Shown in pieces: positions 9,195-16,946 of a DNA stretch of 64,000 nt (position 1 is the stretch's first letter; each line of letters begins with the position of its first letter). Origin of the DNA: Pseudomonas putida (GTDB taxonomy: Bacteria; Pseudomonadota; Gammaproteobacteria; Pseudomonadales; Pseudomonadaceae). The notes beneath the pieces were generated by a model. That model ran no database searches, was not told the origin of the DNA, and was given only the letters and a program-made list of their open reading frames with translations. The stretch spans positions 5,146,001 through 5,210,000 of the forward strand of contig NZ_CP039371.1 in assembly GCF_005080685.1 (NCBI RefSeq), given 5' to 3'. The position numbers and the translations under genes were made by a program.

Positions 9195-10036
9195 GGGCTA
9201 GGCGTCTTGGAAGAATCCGGATCGGTAGGTTCAGTGTAGAAATAGAGCCCGATGGTGATGCGCTGGCGTCGCTCGGGGACGGGCACATCGGCGCTTTCGA
9301 GGTCTGCGGCGCGGCGGCTGAAATCCAGCAACACCTGCATGCCGTCACTGGCGACGGCATCGCGCAGGGTGTCGACGCTGGCGGGCGTCAGCGCATCGTA
9401 GTGCACGCTGCGCTCGAAAAATGGCTGACCTTCCCCACTCAGGTTATGCACCGCTGCGCTGGCGTGGTCATGCAGGTTGTGACCGAAATACGCGGCTTTT
9501 TCATCGAAACCTTTTTGCGGCACGAACGCCTGGGCCTCAAGGTGTACGCAATCCTGCTCGTCGACCCGCACGACACCCAGACGCAACCATTCGTCGAGCA
9601 CCACCCGCCCACGGATATCCGTGCTGACCTTGGCCACCAGGGCATCGAAGGAGCAGTCGCCGCCAACGCTGCTCAGCCGCGGCAGCGGTAAGGCCTGGCC
9701 GGACTCGTTGCAGAACGGCGGGCAACGGGTCCAGGTGGTCACCAGTTGGGCACCCAAGGTGATGTTCTCCGGCAGCCCTTCTGGCGATGCATCGCTCTCG
9801 GCGCGCAAGCGCCGTACATCCTTGCGATGAACCCCGGTCAACAGGCTGATGCGGCTGTCGCTGGGGGCCTTGTCGTCCAGACGAAACTCCCGGTGCGCCA
9901 CATCGACGAAGACTTCCTTGAGCAGGTCGGTGAACACCGTGTAGGTGACCCCTTTGCGCAGCATCAAGCGCACCAGGGGCCGAACGACCCGGCGCAGCGC
10001 GCTTAACATAGAGGGTGGTAGGGTAGGCGGTTGCAT
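9191..10036 (-). CDS. DUF6502 family protein
   Basis: 281 residues, recognised as the DUF6502 type of proteobacterial hypothetical protein, usually found next to a DUF5666 gene as here. The N-terminal part (MLRKGVTYTVFTDLLKEVF to about residue 75) looks like a winged-helix or MarR-like helical unit with GVHRKDVRRL as a possible recognition helix; the C-terminal half (FGHNLHDHASAAVHNLSGEG and after) is of unknown fold. The ATG at 10036 is preferred over one 23 codons upstream because AAGGAA lies just before it. The stop overlaps the DUF5666 start (ATGA). A regulatory role over the partner gene is inference only. Confidence 0.75.
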   Translation of the reverse strand: MQPPTLPPSMLSALRRVVRPLVRLMLRKGVTYTVFTDLLKEVFVDVAHREFRLDDKAPSDSRISLLTGVHRKDVRRLRAESDASPEGLPENITLGAQLVTTWTRCPPFCNESGQALPLPRLSSVGGDCSFDALVAKVSTDIRGRVVLDEWLRLGVVRVDEQDCVHLEAQAFVPQKGFDEKAAYFGHNLHDHASAAVHNLSGEGQPFFERSVHYDALTPASVDTLRDAVASDGMQVLLDFSRRAADLESADVPVPERRQRITIGLYFYTEPTDPDSSKTPSP

Positions 10037-10073
10037 TGAGCGCGTTCCTTGACAGATGAAAGCAGTATACGTC

Positions 10074-10090
10074 GCGGGAAAAGATCCCAC
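10074..10090. promoter_or_regulatory. 17-bp palindrome upstream of the DUF6502-DUF5666 pair
   Basis: GCGGGAAAAGATCCCAC, 38-54 bases before the DUF6502 start. It is the same palindrome type (GYGGGAAnnnnTCCCAC) as the one at 11049-11065 upstream of the glycine-rich gene. A candidate operator shared by the two transcription units. Confidence 0.4.
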
Positions 10091-10188
10091 ACGATCTGTA
10101 TCCACTTCCCTCCAGAGTTGAGGAATAGTTCGTCAGCGCTCAATACTCACGCGTTGCGTGGAGCAAGCACCCGCTCCGTCACAGCCCG

Positions 10189-10971
10189 TCAGCTCCTGCT
10201 ATTGTCATCCCCGGGTTCGCCGCCGACATGAGCACCGCGGTCATCACCTTGTTCGACACCCACATGATCGCCGCGATCATCACCAGGTTCACCGCCAACG
10301 TGATTGCCATTGTCATCGCCAGGCTCACCGCCAACATGATTGCCATGATCGTCACCGGGCTCACCACCCACATGATTGCCATGATCGTCACCGGGCTCAC
10401 CACCCACGTGATTGCCATGATCGTCACCGGGCTCACCGCCAACGTGGTTGCCATGATCATCACCAGGTTCAGCATGGTTGCTGCTACGCCCAGAGTTGGA
10501 GTTGCCTTCGTGGCCGCGGCCTGAGTCGTGGCCACTGCCGCTGTCGCCGGAACTTGCGTGCCCGCTACCACTGTGGCCACTGCCGCCACTGCTACCGCCG
10601 TGGCCGCTACCGCTGCCATGGCCGCCACCGCTTCCGCTACCACCGCCATGGCCACCACCACTGCCGCTTCCGCCACCGCCATGACCGCCGCCACCGCCGC
10701 TGCCGCCACCGCCATGACCGCCGCCACCGCCGCTGCCGCCACCGCCATGACCGCCGCCACCGCCGCTGCCGCCACCATGACCGCCGCCACCGCCGCTGCC
10801 GCCACCATGACCACCACCGCCACCACCATGGCCGCCACCGCCGCCGCCATCTTTGGCGAAGGCGCTGGAGCCTTGGGAAATCGAGTCGGGAATCAAAACG
10901 ATGGAGGTCGACAACACGCCAGCAACGGCCACCGCCAGTAGAGCCCTCTTGAACAGCCAATGGATCTGCAT
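10189..10971 (-). CDS. Exported Gly/His/Ser-rich repeat protein
   Basis: 260 residues. A signal peptide or single N-terminal membrane segment (RALLAVAVAGVLSTSIVLI, residues 9-27) is followed after FAKDG by about 110 residues of Gly-His-Ser runs (HGGGSGGGGGHGGG type), then a Gly/Ser/His/Asp stretch, then eight 12-residue tandem repeats of the form GGEPGDDHGNHV to the C-terminus. The ATG at 10971 is chosen because AGGAGA lies nine bases upstream; the frame runs on upstream without family-like sequence. No domain is recognised. The many His and Asp suggest metal binding or a surface or matrix role (inference). Confidence 0.65.
   Translation of the reverse strand: MQIHWLFKRALLAVAVAGVLSTSIVLIPDSISQGSSAFAKDGGGGGGHGGGGGGHGGGSGGGGGHGGGSGGGGGHGGGGSGGGGGHGGGGSGGGGGHGGGGSGSGGGHGGGSGSGGGHGSGSGHGGSSGGSGHSGSGHASSGDSGSGHDSGRGHEGNSNSGRSSNHAEPGDDHGNHVGGEPGDDHGNHVGGEPGDDHGNHVGGEPGDDHGNHVGGEPGDDNGNHVGGEPGDDRGDHVGVEQGDDRGAHVGGEPGDDNSRS
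10192..10473. repeat. Eight 36-bp tandem repeats coding GGEPGDDHGNHV
   Basis: In-frame 36-bp units at the 3' end of the glycine-rich gene. The four central ones are almost identical and the outer ones diverged (HGNHV to RGDHV, RGAHV), a pattern of slippage and recombination. The units abut without unique spacers, so it is not a CRISPR array. Confidence 0.9.
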
Positions 10972-11048
10972 TTTCCGTCTCCTGGTCATTACCGCGAGAA
11001 ACGCCAAATCAGGTGAAGAATTCGTTGTATGTTTTATCTTTTCTTTGC

Positions 11049-11065
11049 GTGGGAATTTTTCCCAC
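11049..11065. promoter_or_regulatory. 17-bp perfect palindrome GTGGGAATTTTTCCCAC
   Basis: A 7-bp perfect inverted repeat around TTT in the A/T-rich gap between the glycine-rich gene (start 10971) and the GNAT gene (start 11234). It lies 78-94 bases before the former and matches the palindrome at 10074-10090 at all but one arm base. Likely an operator; with so short a loop and no long T run on the needed side it is a poor terminator. Confidence 0.45.
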
Positions 11066-11233
11066 ATCAAATTAATAGACCTCTCCCAGCCGCTGTTCAA
11101 GCGGCGCATGCAAAAGGCGACCGACGGTTGAACCTGGAGCGATCCGAGGTGAGTAGCGAGAGGGTCTGGGACCGGCCTGGCAGCGCCAGGTTTTACATCT
11201 ATGTTTGCTGTAAGGCGATGGAGGAGATCCAGC

Positions 11234-11692
11234 ATGCATTCGGTACTGACGCTACAAACCCCGCACCCGAGCGACTTCCCCGAGCTGGTCGAGGTCTGGG
11301 AGGCCTCGGTGCGCGCGACACATGACTTTCTCCCCGAGTACTACATCGTGCTGCTGCGCGAACAGGTGCTGCGCCGCTACCTGGATGCCGTGATGCTGAT
11401 TTGCTGCAAGGATGCCCGCCAGCGTATCTGCGGCTTTGCCGGGGTCACCAACGGCCAGATCGCCATGCTCTTCGTCGCACCTGAGTACCATCGCCAGGGC
11501 GTGGGCAAGCGGCTGTTGCGTTACGCCGTGGCCGAGCTCAATGCCGAGCGCCTGGACGTCAACGAGCAGAATCACCAGGCCTTGGACTTCTACCTTCACG
11601 AAGGTTTCGAGGTGATTGGCCGTTCGGAAACCGACGGCCTTGGTCAGCCCTACCCGCTACTGCATATGCGGCGGATTCCTACGGCTTCCTAG
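11234..11692 (+). CDS. GNAT family N-acetyltransferase
   Basis: 152 residues with the GNAT fold. The acetyl-CoA loop motif is in MLFVAPEYHRQGVGKRLL (R/Q-x-x-G-x-G/A form), followed by LDVNEQNHQALDFYLHEGFE, the usual motif B with Asn and the Tyr of the C-terminal beta strand. The ATG at 11234 has GGAG ten bases upstream. It resembles the YafP/YjaB-type small acetyltransferases; the substrate is unknown. It is separate from its neighbours and reads away from the glycine-rich gene. Confidence 0.85.
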   Translation: MHSVLTLQTPHPSDFPELVEVWEASVRATHDFLPEYYIVLLREQVLRRYLDAVMLICCKDARQRICGFAGVTNGQIAMLFVAPEYHRQGVGKRLLRYAVAELNAERLDVNEQNHQALDFYLHEGFEVIGRSETDGLGQPYPLLHMRRIPTAS

Positions 11693-11812
11693 GACAAGCG
11701 CGAAGGATGCCGTGCAATGTTTCGGAAATGGCGTATTTGACATGGATTCCCATCATCTTGGCCGGCCAGACAGGTACAATGTAGGTCTTTCCCTTCCGTG
11801 TGAATCGCTGTC

Positions 11813-12523
11813 ATGTCAGAACCCGTGCGCCTGTCCAAACGCCTCATCGAGCAGCTCGGCTGTTCACGCCGCGAAGCCGAGCTGTATATCGAAGGCGGCT
11901 GGGTCACGGTCGATGGCGTGGTGGTCGAGCAGCCGCAGTTCAAGGTCGACGCCCAGCGCGTCGAACTGCTCCCAGGCGCCCGCGCCGAAGCCCTGGAGCC
12001 AGTGACACTGTTGCTGCACCAGGCTGCGGGCGTGGACAGCGAAACCGCCCGCGCTAGCCTGAACATGGGCAACCTCGGTGAAGCCCATCGCGAAGGCGTG
12101 CGCCCATTGCACGGCCATTTCTCCCGGCTCACCTGCGTGGCGCCACTGGAACGCGGTGCCAGCGGCCTGCAGCTGTTCACCCAGGACTGGCGCGTCAGCC
12201 GCAAGCTCGACGCTGACATGCGTCGCATGGAGCAGGAATACATCATCGAAGTCCGCGGCGAAACCACGCCTCAGGCCCTCGAGCGCCTGGCCCGTGGTGC
12301 CACGCGCAACGACCGTGAGCTGCCCAAGGCCAAGGCCAGCTGGCAGAACGAGACCCACTTGCGCATGGCCTTGAAGAACCCGCAGCCGGGTCAGATCGCC
12401 GAACTGTGCGCCTACCTGCGTCTGGAGGTGGTCGGCATGCGCCGCATCCGCCTGGGCGGCGTGCCCATGGGCAAGCTGCCCCTCGGCCAATGGCGCTACG
12501 TGGCCAGCACCGAACGTTTCTAA
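11813..12523 (+). CDS. RsuA/RluF-family RNA pseudouridine synthase-like protein lacking the catalytic Asp
   Basis: 236 residues. N-terminal S4 RNA-binding domain (VRLSKRLIEQLGCSRREAEL ... GGWVTVDGVVV), then a RsuA-type synthase domain (EYIIEVRGE, LRMALKNPQPGQIAELCAYL, GMRRIRLGGVPMGKLPLGQW). In this family the catalytic Asp sits in G-R-L-D-x-x-T/S-x-G-L; here the aligned segment is APLERGASGLQLFTQD, with Glu (codon GAA) for the Asp and Pro for the Arg before it. The fold and RNA-binding parts are intact, so it may bind rRNA without isomerising uridine, or may use Glu. It lies 50 bases before DUF1456 and trmO, probably one operon. Confidence 0.82.
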   Translation: MSEPVRLSKRLIEQLGCSRREAELYIEGGWVTVDGVVVEQPQFKVDAQRVELLPGARAEALEPVTLLLHQAAGVDSETARASLNMGNLGEAHREGVRPLHGHFSRLTCVAPLERGASGLQLFTQDWRVSRKLDADMRRMEQEYIIEVRGETTPQALERLARGATRNDRELPKAKASWQNETHLRMALKNPQPGQIAELCAYLRLEVVGMRRIRLGGVPMGKLPLGQWRYVASTERF

Positions 12524-12573
12524 GCAATGCCCGTCGCGCCTGGAGGCGCGGCTCTGAACAGGATCCGAGTCAC

Positions 12574-13035
12574 ATGAACCACAACGATGTCCTGCGCAGC
12601 CTGCGCTACATGCTCAAGGTGAACGACGCCAAGATGGCCGAGATCATCGCGCTGTCCGGCCTCGAAGTTAACCCGGTGGTACTCGCCACCTACCTCAAGA
12701 AAGAAGACGAGGCGGGCTTCGTGCGCTGCCCTGAACGGGTGATGGCACACTTTCTCGATGGCTTGGTGATCCATCGTCGTGGCAAGGACGACAGCCGTGC
12801 GCCGCAACCGGTCGAGCTACCGGTGACCAACAACACCGTGCTGAAGAAGCTGCGGGTGGCCTTCGAACTCAAGGAGGACGACCTGCATGCGATTCTCAAG
12901 TCGGTGAACTTCCCGGTGTCCAAGCCCGAGCTCAGCGCCTTGTTCCGCAAGGCCGGCCACGACAACTATCGCCCCTGCGGCGATCAGTTGCTGCGCAACT
13001 TCCTCAAGGGCCTGACCTTGCGCGTGCGTGGCTGA
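12574..13035 (+). CDS. DUF1456 (YehS-like) protein
   Basis: 153 residues with two copies of the DUF1456 unit: MNHNDVLRSLRYMLKVND at the start and VTNNTVLKKLRVAFELKED at about residue 85. E. coli YehS is the best-known member; function unknown. The ATG at 12574 matches the family start. The stop TGA is directly followed by the trmO start region, so these genes are co-transcribed. Soluble, no signal peptide. Confidence 0.88.
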   Translation: MNHNDVLRSLRYMLKVNDAKMAEIIALSGLEVNPVVLATYLKKEDEAGFVRCPERVMAHFLDGLVIHRRGKDDSRAPQPVELPVTNNTVLKKLRVAFELKEDDLHAILKSVNFPVSKPELSALFRKAGHDNYRPCGDQLLRNFLKGLTLRVRG

Positions 13036-13041
13036 GTGAAC

Positions 13042-13737
13042 ATGCAGTACTCGGTTTCGCCGGTCGGCATCGTGCGCTCCTGCTTCAAGGAGAAGTTCGC
13101 CATCCCGCGCCAGCCACAGCTGGCGCCCGCTGCACGCGGCGTGCTGGAGCTGCTGCCGCCGTTCGACCAAGGCGATGCGGTCGCCGGCCTGGAGCAGGTC
13201 AGCCACGTTTGGATCCTGTTCCTGTTCCACCAGGCCCTGGAGGACAAACCGCGGCTTAAGGTTCGCCCGCCACGGCTGGGTGGCAACAAGAGCATGGGCG
13301 TGTTCGCTACCCGGGCCACCCACCGCCCAAATGGCATCGGCCAATCGGTGGTGCGCCTGGAGGGCGTCGAGCCTGGGCGTCTGTTACTCTCGGGCATAGA
13401 CCTGCTCGATGGCACCCCGGTGCTCGACATCAAGCCCTACGTTCCCTATGCCGATAGCGTCGGCGATGCTCGCAACCAGATGGCCAGCGAGGCGCCGCCG
13501 GCTATTGCCGTGCAGTGGCAGGACAACGCCCTGCCCCAGGCCCGCGAGCATGCCCTGCGCCTGGCTGAACCGCTGGTCGAGCTGATCGAGCAATGCCTGG
13601 CGCAGGATCCGCGGCCGGCCTATCAGCTGCCGCCGCCCGAGCGGGTGTATGGCGTGAAGTTCTGGGATGTGCAGGTCCGGTGGCATTATCCTCAGCCGGA
13701 TCGGATCCGCGTGCTGGAAGTGGTGCGCGAAGGCTGA
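13042..13737 (+). CDS. trmO: tRNA (N6-threonylcarbamoyladenosine37-N6)-methyltransferase TrmO
   Basis: 231 residues of the TsaA/YaeB beta-barrel SAM methyltransferase family, which adds the N6-methyl of m6t6A37 in tRNA-Thr. Characteristic segments are SPVGIVRSCFKEKFAIPRQP at the N-terminus, WILFLFH, FATRATHRPNGIGQSVV and LDIKPYVPYADS. The start is ATG 13042 or GTG 13036, the codon that directly follows the DUF1456 stop; GAG at 13034-13036 is a weak ribosome site for the ATG, which is preferred. Last gene of the 11813-13737 operon, followed by a strong hairpin. Confidence 0.92.
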   Translation: MQYSVSPVGIVRSCFKEKFAIPRQPQLAPAARGVLELLPPFDQGDAVAGLEQVSHVWILFLFHQALEDKPRLKVRPPRLGGNKSMGVFATRATHRPNGIGQSVVRLEGVEPGRLLLSGIDLLDGTPVLDIKPYVPYADSVGDARNQMASEAPPAIAVQWQDNALPQAREHALRLAEPLVELIEQCLAQDPRPAYQLPPPERVYGVKFWDVQVRWHYPQPDRIRVLEVVREG

Positions 13738-13805
13738 GACCATGGGTTTTCAGGCCTGCTCCTATCGCCGGAAAGCGGGCTCCTGCAGGGCTGACCGGCA
13801 GGCAT

Positions 13806-13836
13806 AAAAAAACGCAGACCCAGGTCTGCGTTTTTT
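13806..13836. terminator. Bidirectional intrinsic terminator
   Basis: Perfect stem CGCAGACC/GGTCTGCG with a 2-base centre and A/T runs on both flanks, between the convergent trmO and fpr genes. It fits termination in both directions. Confidence 0.93.
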
Positions 13837-13852
13837 CGTTACCGCGTTCGTC

Positions 13853-14632
13853 TTACTTCTCGACGAAGGCGCGCTCGATCAGGTAGTCACCCGGCTCACG
13901 CATGCGCGGGGAGATCTTCAAACCGAAGCTGTCCAGCACTTCGCTGGTTTCGTCGAGCATGCTTGGGCTGCCGCAGATCATGGCGCGGTCGTCCTGCGGG
14001 TTGATCGGTGGCAGGCCGATGTCGCTGAACAGCTTGCCGCTGCGCATCAGGTCGGTCAGACGGCCCTGGTTCTCGAACGGCTCGCGGGTCACGGTCGGGT
14101 AGTAGATCAGCTTGTCGCGTACCGCCTCGCCGAAGAACTCGTTCTGCGGCAGGTGCTCGGTGATGAACTCACGGTAGGCCACTTCGTTGACGTAGCGAAC
14201 GCCGTGGACCAGGATCACTTTTTCGAAACGCTCGTAGGTTTCCGGGTCCTGGATGACGCTCATGAATGGCGCGAGGCCCGTACCGGTGCTCAGCAGGTAC
14301 AGGTGCTTGCCTGGGTTCAGGTCGTCCAGTACCAGGGTGCCGGTAGGCTTCTTGCTGATGATGATCTCATCGCCTTCCTTCAGGTGCTGCAGCTGCGAGG
14401 TCAGCGGGCCATCGGGGACCTTGATGCTGAAGAACTCCAGGTGCTCTTCCCAGTTCGGCGAGGCGATGGAGTAGGCGCGCATGAGCGGACGGCCGTTGTC
14501 TTGTTGCAGGCCGATCATCACGAACTGACCGTTCTCGAAGCGCAGACCCGGGTCGCGGGTGCACTTGAAGCTGAACAGGGTGTCGTTCCAGTGGTGCACA
14601 CTGAGGACACGTTCGTGGTTCATGTTGCTCAT
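13853..14632 (-). CDS. fpr: Ferredoxin/flavodoxin-NADP+ reductase
   Basis: A 259-residue single-domain FAD enzyme that passes electrons between NADPH and ferredoxin or flavodoxin; in pseudomonads it is part of oxidative-stress and iron handling. FAD-binding RAYSIAS near residue 52, the NADP pocket LSTGTGLAPFMSV near 113, and the C-terminal ICGSPSML and VEK end as in bacterial subclass IIA enzymes. Divergent from finR, its LysR-type regulator, across 120 bp with an inverted repeat. This arrangement is that of P. putida and P. aeruginosa. Confidence 0.95.
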   Translation of the reverse strand: MSNMNHERVLSVHHWNDTLFSFKCTRDPGLRFENGQFVMIGLQQDNGRPLMRAYSIASPNWEEHLEFFSIKVPDGPLTSQLQHLKEGDEIIISKKPTGTLVLDDLNPGKHLYLLSTGTGLAPFMSVIQDPETYERFEKVILVHGVRYVNEVAYREFITEHLPQNEFFGEAVRDKLIYYPTVTREPFENQGRLTDLMRSGKLFSDIGLPPINPQDDRAMICGSPSMLDETSEVLDSFGLKISPRMREPGDYLIERAFVEK

Positions 14633-14704
14633 TTAAATGGCTCCTGAAGAAAAACGCAGCGCGCGCAAGACGCGCAGTTGCGCGATAGTTTAGGGGCAGC
14701 GACA

Positions 14705-14732
14705 ATATCTGTTAACTGAATTATCAAGATAT
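14705..14732. promoter_or_regulatory. Inverted repeat in the fpr-finR intergenic region (candidate FinR site)
   Basis: ATATCT (14705-14710) and AGATAT (14727-14732) form an inverted pair 16 bases apart around GTTAAC, in the short A/T-rich gap between two divergent genes. LysR-type regulators usually bind such dyads (T-N11-A). The assignment to FinR is by position only. Confidence 0.45.
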
Positions 14733-14752
14733 GTGTTATCGGTTATATAGAT

Positions 14753-15679
14753 ATGCGATTCACACTTCGTCAGCTGCAGGTTTTCGTCGCCGTCGCCCAG
14801 CACCAGAGCGTGTCACGGGCCGCCAGCGTGCTGGCGCTTTCCCAGTCGGCCGCCAGTACCTCGATCACCGAACTCGAGCGGCAATCGAGCTGCCAACTGT
14901 TCGACCGTGCCGGCAAACGCCTGGCGCTCAATGCGCTTGGCCATCAACTGCTGCCCCAGGCCGTGGCGCTGCTCGACCAGGCCAAGGAAATCGAAGACCT
15001 GCTCAACGGCAAGTCCGGTTTCGGCTCGCTGGCGGTGGGCGCGACGCTGACCATCGGCAACTACCTGGCCACCCTGCTGATCGGCAGCTTCATGCAGGTG
15101 CACCCGGAAAGCCAAGTGAAGCTGCATGTGCAGAACACTGCGCACATTGTGCAGCAGGTTGCCCACTACGAAATTGACCTGGGTCTGATCGAAGGCGATT
15201 GCAATCATCCCGACCTCGAAGTGCAGCCCTGGGTCGAGGACGAACTGGTGGTGTTCTGCGCGCCGCAACATCCATTGGCCACGATTGGCCACGCCGATGT
15301 CGAAACCCTGTCGCACGAAGCATGGATCCTGCGCGAACAAGGTTCTGGCACGCGCCTGACCTTCGACCAGGCCATGCGCCATCATCGCGCCAATCTGAAC
15401 ATCCGCCTGGAACTGGAACACACCGAAGCCATCAAGCGTGCGGTGGAGTCAGGCCTGGGCATAGGCTGCATCTCGCGCCTGGCCCTGCGCGACGCCTTCC
15501 GCCGCGGCAGCCTGGTACCGATCGAGACCCCGGAACTGGACCTGATGCGCCAGTTCTACTTCATCTGGCACAAGCAGAAATACCAGACCTCGACGATGCG
15601 CGAGTTTCTCGAGCTATGCCGCAGCTTCACCGCGGGCTTCACCCGCAGTGATGAAATCGTGTTGCCGCAGATCGCTTAA
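14753..15679 (+). CDS. finR: LysR-type regulator FinR
   Basis: 308 residues. N-terminal winged helix-turn-helix (MRFTLRQLQVFVAVAQHQSV ... LSQSAASTSITELE) and a periplasmic-binding-type effector domain from about residue 90 (LAVGATLTIGNYL). The divergent position to fpr identifies it as FinR, the activator needed for superoxide-induced fpr expression in P. putida. Its stop overlaps that of the convergent dgkA by three bases, leaving no room for a terminator between them. Confidence 0.88.
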   Translation: MRFTLRQLQVFVAVAQHQSVSRAASVLALSQSAASTSITELERQSSCQLFDRAGKRLALNALGHQLLPQAVALLDQAKEIEDLLNGKSGFGSLAVGATLTIGNYLATLLIGSFMQVHPESQVKLHVQNTAHIVQQVAHYEIDLGLIEGDCNHPDLEVQPWVEDELVVFCAPQHPLATIGHADVETLSHEAWILREQGSGTRLTFDQAMRHHRANLNIRLELEHTEAIKRAVESGLGIGCISRLALRDAFRRGSLVPIETPELDLMRQFYFIWHKQKYQTSTMREFLELCRSFTAGFTRSDEIVLPQIA

Positions 15680-16038
15680 AGCAGGATCACGCCCCAGACC
15701 AGCGCAACCATGGTCAAGGCCACGAACTGCGCAGCGCTGCCCATGTCCTTGGCGTTTTTCGACAGCGGGTGACGCTCCAGCGAGATGCGGTCGATGGCCG
15801 CCTCCACTGCAGAGTTGAACAGCTCGACGATCAGCCCCAGCAGGCACACCGCGATCATGATGGCCCTTTCGGCACGGCTCACCGACAACCAGAATGCCAA
15901 CGGGATCAACACCACGTTGAGCAATACCAGCTGGCGAAACGCCGCTTCCCCGTTGTAGGCCGCACGCAGGCCGTCCAGCGAATAGCCGGCGGCGTTGAAG
16001 ATGCGTTTCAGGCCCGTCTTGCCCTTGAATGGCGACAT
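15676..16038 (-). CDS. dgkA: Diacylglycerol kinase
   Basis: 120-residue integral membrane enzyme with three hydrophobic helices. The family signature is present as IVELFNSAVEAAIDRIS, with the Glu and Asn used in ATP binding and catalysis, followed by KNAKDMGSAAQ. It phosphorylates diacylglycerol released during membrane-derived oligosaccharide synthesis. It lies downstream of erdR on the same strand, as in P. aeruginosa (PA3603-PA3604), but a hairpin lies between them. Confidence 0.95.
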   Translation of the reverse strand: MSPFKGKTGLKRIFNAAGYSLDGLRAAYNGEAAFRQLVLLNVVLIPLAFWLSVSRAERAIMIAVCLLGLIVELFNSAVEAAIDRISLERHPLSKNAKDMGSAAQFVALTMVALVWGVILL

Positions 16039-16055
16039 ATGCGTCCCTTCACCAA

Positions 16056-16087
16056 TAAAAAAGGCCCGCAGCCTAGTCGGGCCTGGG
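16056..16087 (-). terminator. Intrinsic terminator after erdR
   Basis: Stem GGCCCG/CGGGCC with a 9-base loop followed on the minus strand by a T run. It lies between the erdR stop (16114) and the dgkA start (16038), so dgkA needs read-through or its own promoter. Confidence 0.8.
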
Positions 16088-16113
16088 TCAAAAAAGCGTG
16101 AATTGGCAGCCGC

Positions 16114-16764
16114 TCAGTTGCTGGCAACCGATTCCAGTTGTTGCAGCAGCAGCGCTGCCTGGGTTCGGGTACGCACGCCCAACTTGCGGAAGATCGCGGT
16201 CACGTGGGCCTTGATGGTCGCCTCGGACACGTTCAGCTCATAGGCGATCTGCTTGTTCAGCAAGCCTTCGCAGACCATGGTCAAGACGCGGAACTGCTGT
16301 GGCGTGAGGCTGGCCAAGCCTTCGCTGGCCGCCTTGGCCTCGGCCGAGACATCGACCTTCTCGAACGCCTGCGGTGGCCACCAGACCTCGCCATCCAGCA
16401 CTTTTCTCACAGCGTCCTGGATCACTTCGAGCCCGCTGGACTTGGGGATGAAACCACTGGCCCCGAATTCACGCGACTTCACCACCACTGCGGCTTCTTC
16501 CTGGGCCGAGACCATCACCACTGGAATCTGCGGGTATTGTCCACGCAACAGGACCAGCCCGGAGAACCCGTAGGCACCGGGCATGTTCAGGTCCAACAGG
16601 ACCAGGTCCCAGTCGGATTTCTCACTCAGGCGGGTTTCCAGCTCGGCGATGCTCGCCACTTCAACCAGTCGGACATCCGGGCCCAGTCCGAGGGTAACGG
16701 CCTGGCGCAACGCGCTACGAAACAGCGGGTGGTCATCGGCAATCAGGATTTCGTATGTGGCCAT
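16114..16764 (-). CDS. erdR: LuxR-type response regulator ErdR
   Basis: 216 residues. N-terminal receiver domain with acidic pocket ADDHP and phospho-acceptor Asp in LVLLDLNMPG (about residue 57), Lys in FIPKSSG; C-terminal LuxR HTH (LTPQQFRVLTMVCEGLLNKQIAYEL ... ATIKAHVTAIFRKLGV). The position next to dgkA is that of ErdR (PA3604), a regulator in the cascade for ethanol and acetate use. The ATG at 16764 is chosen because the receiver starts MATYEILIADDHP; the upstream extension is not family-like. No cognate kinase is nearby. Confidence 0.85.
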   Translation of the reverse strand: MATYEILIADDHPLFRSALRQAVTLGLGPDVRLVEVASIAELETRLSEKSDWDLVLLDLNMPGAYGFSGLVLLRGQYPQIPVVMVSAQEEAAVVVKSREFGASGFIPKSSGLEVIQDAVRKVLDGEVWWPPQAFEKVDVSAEAKAASEGLASLTPQQFRVLTMVCEGLLNKQIAYELNVSEATIKAHVTAIFRKLGVRTRTQAALLLQQLESVASN

Positions 16765-16946
16765 CGATCTATGGATCCTGTTCTGTGCCAGGCGCGTGCG
16801 GGGGTAGGTAGAGCGCCTGGCGGGGAATCGGCAGCAAGGATGCCGAGCACGGCCGGGGATGGTCAAGCCAAACGCCCTGCCGAACACGCCCACCCTGGCT
16901 GCCAGCCCCGATATTATGAACCAATCCAGGGCATATGCCCCTTGGA

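Noticed and set aside
10192..10473. Regular repeats resembling a CRISPR array
   Set aside because: Units of 36 bp abut directly, have no unique spacers, and are in frame inside a protein gene.
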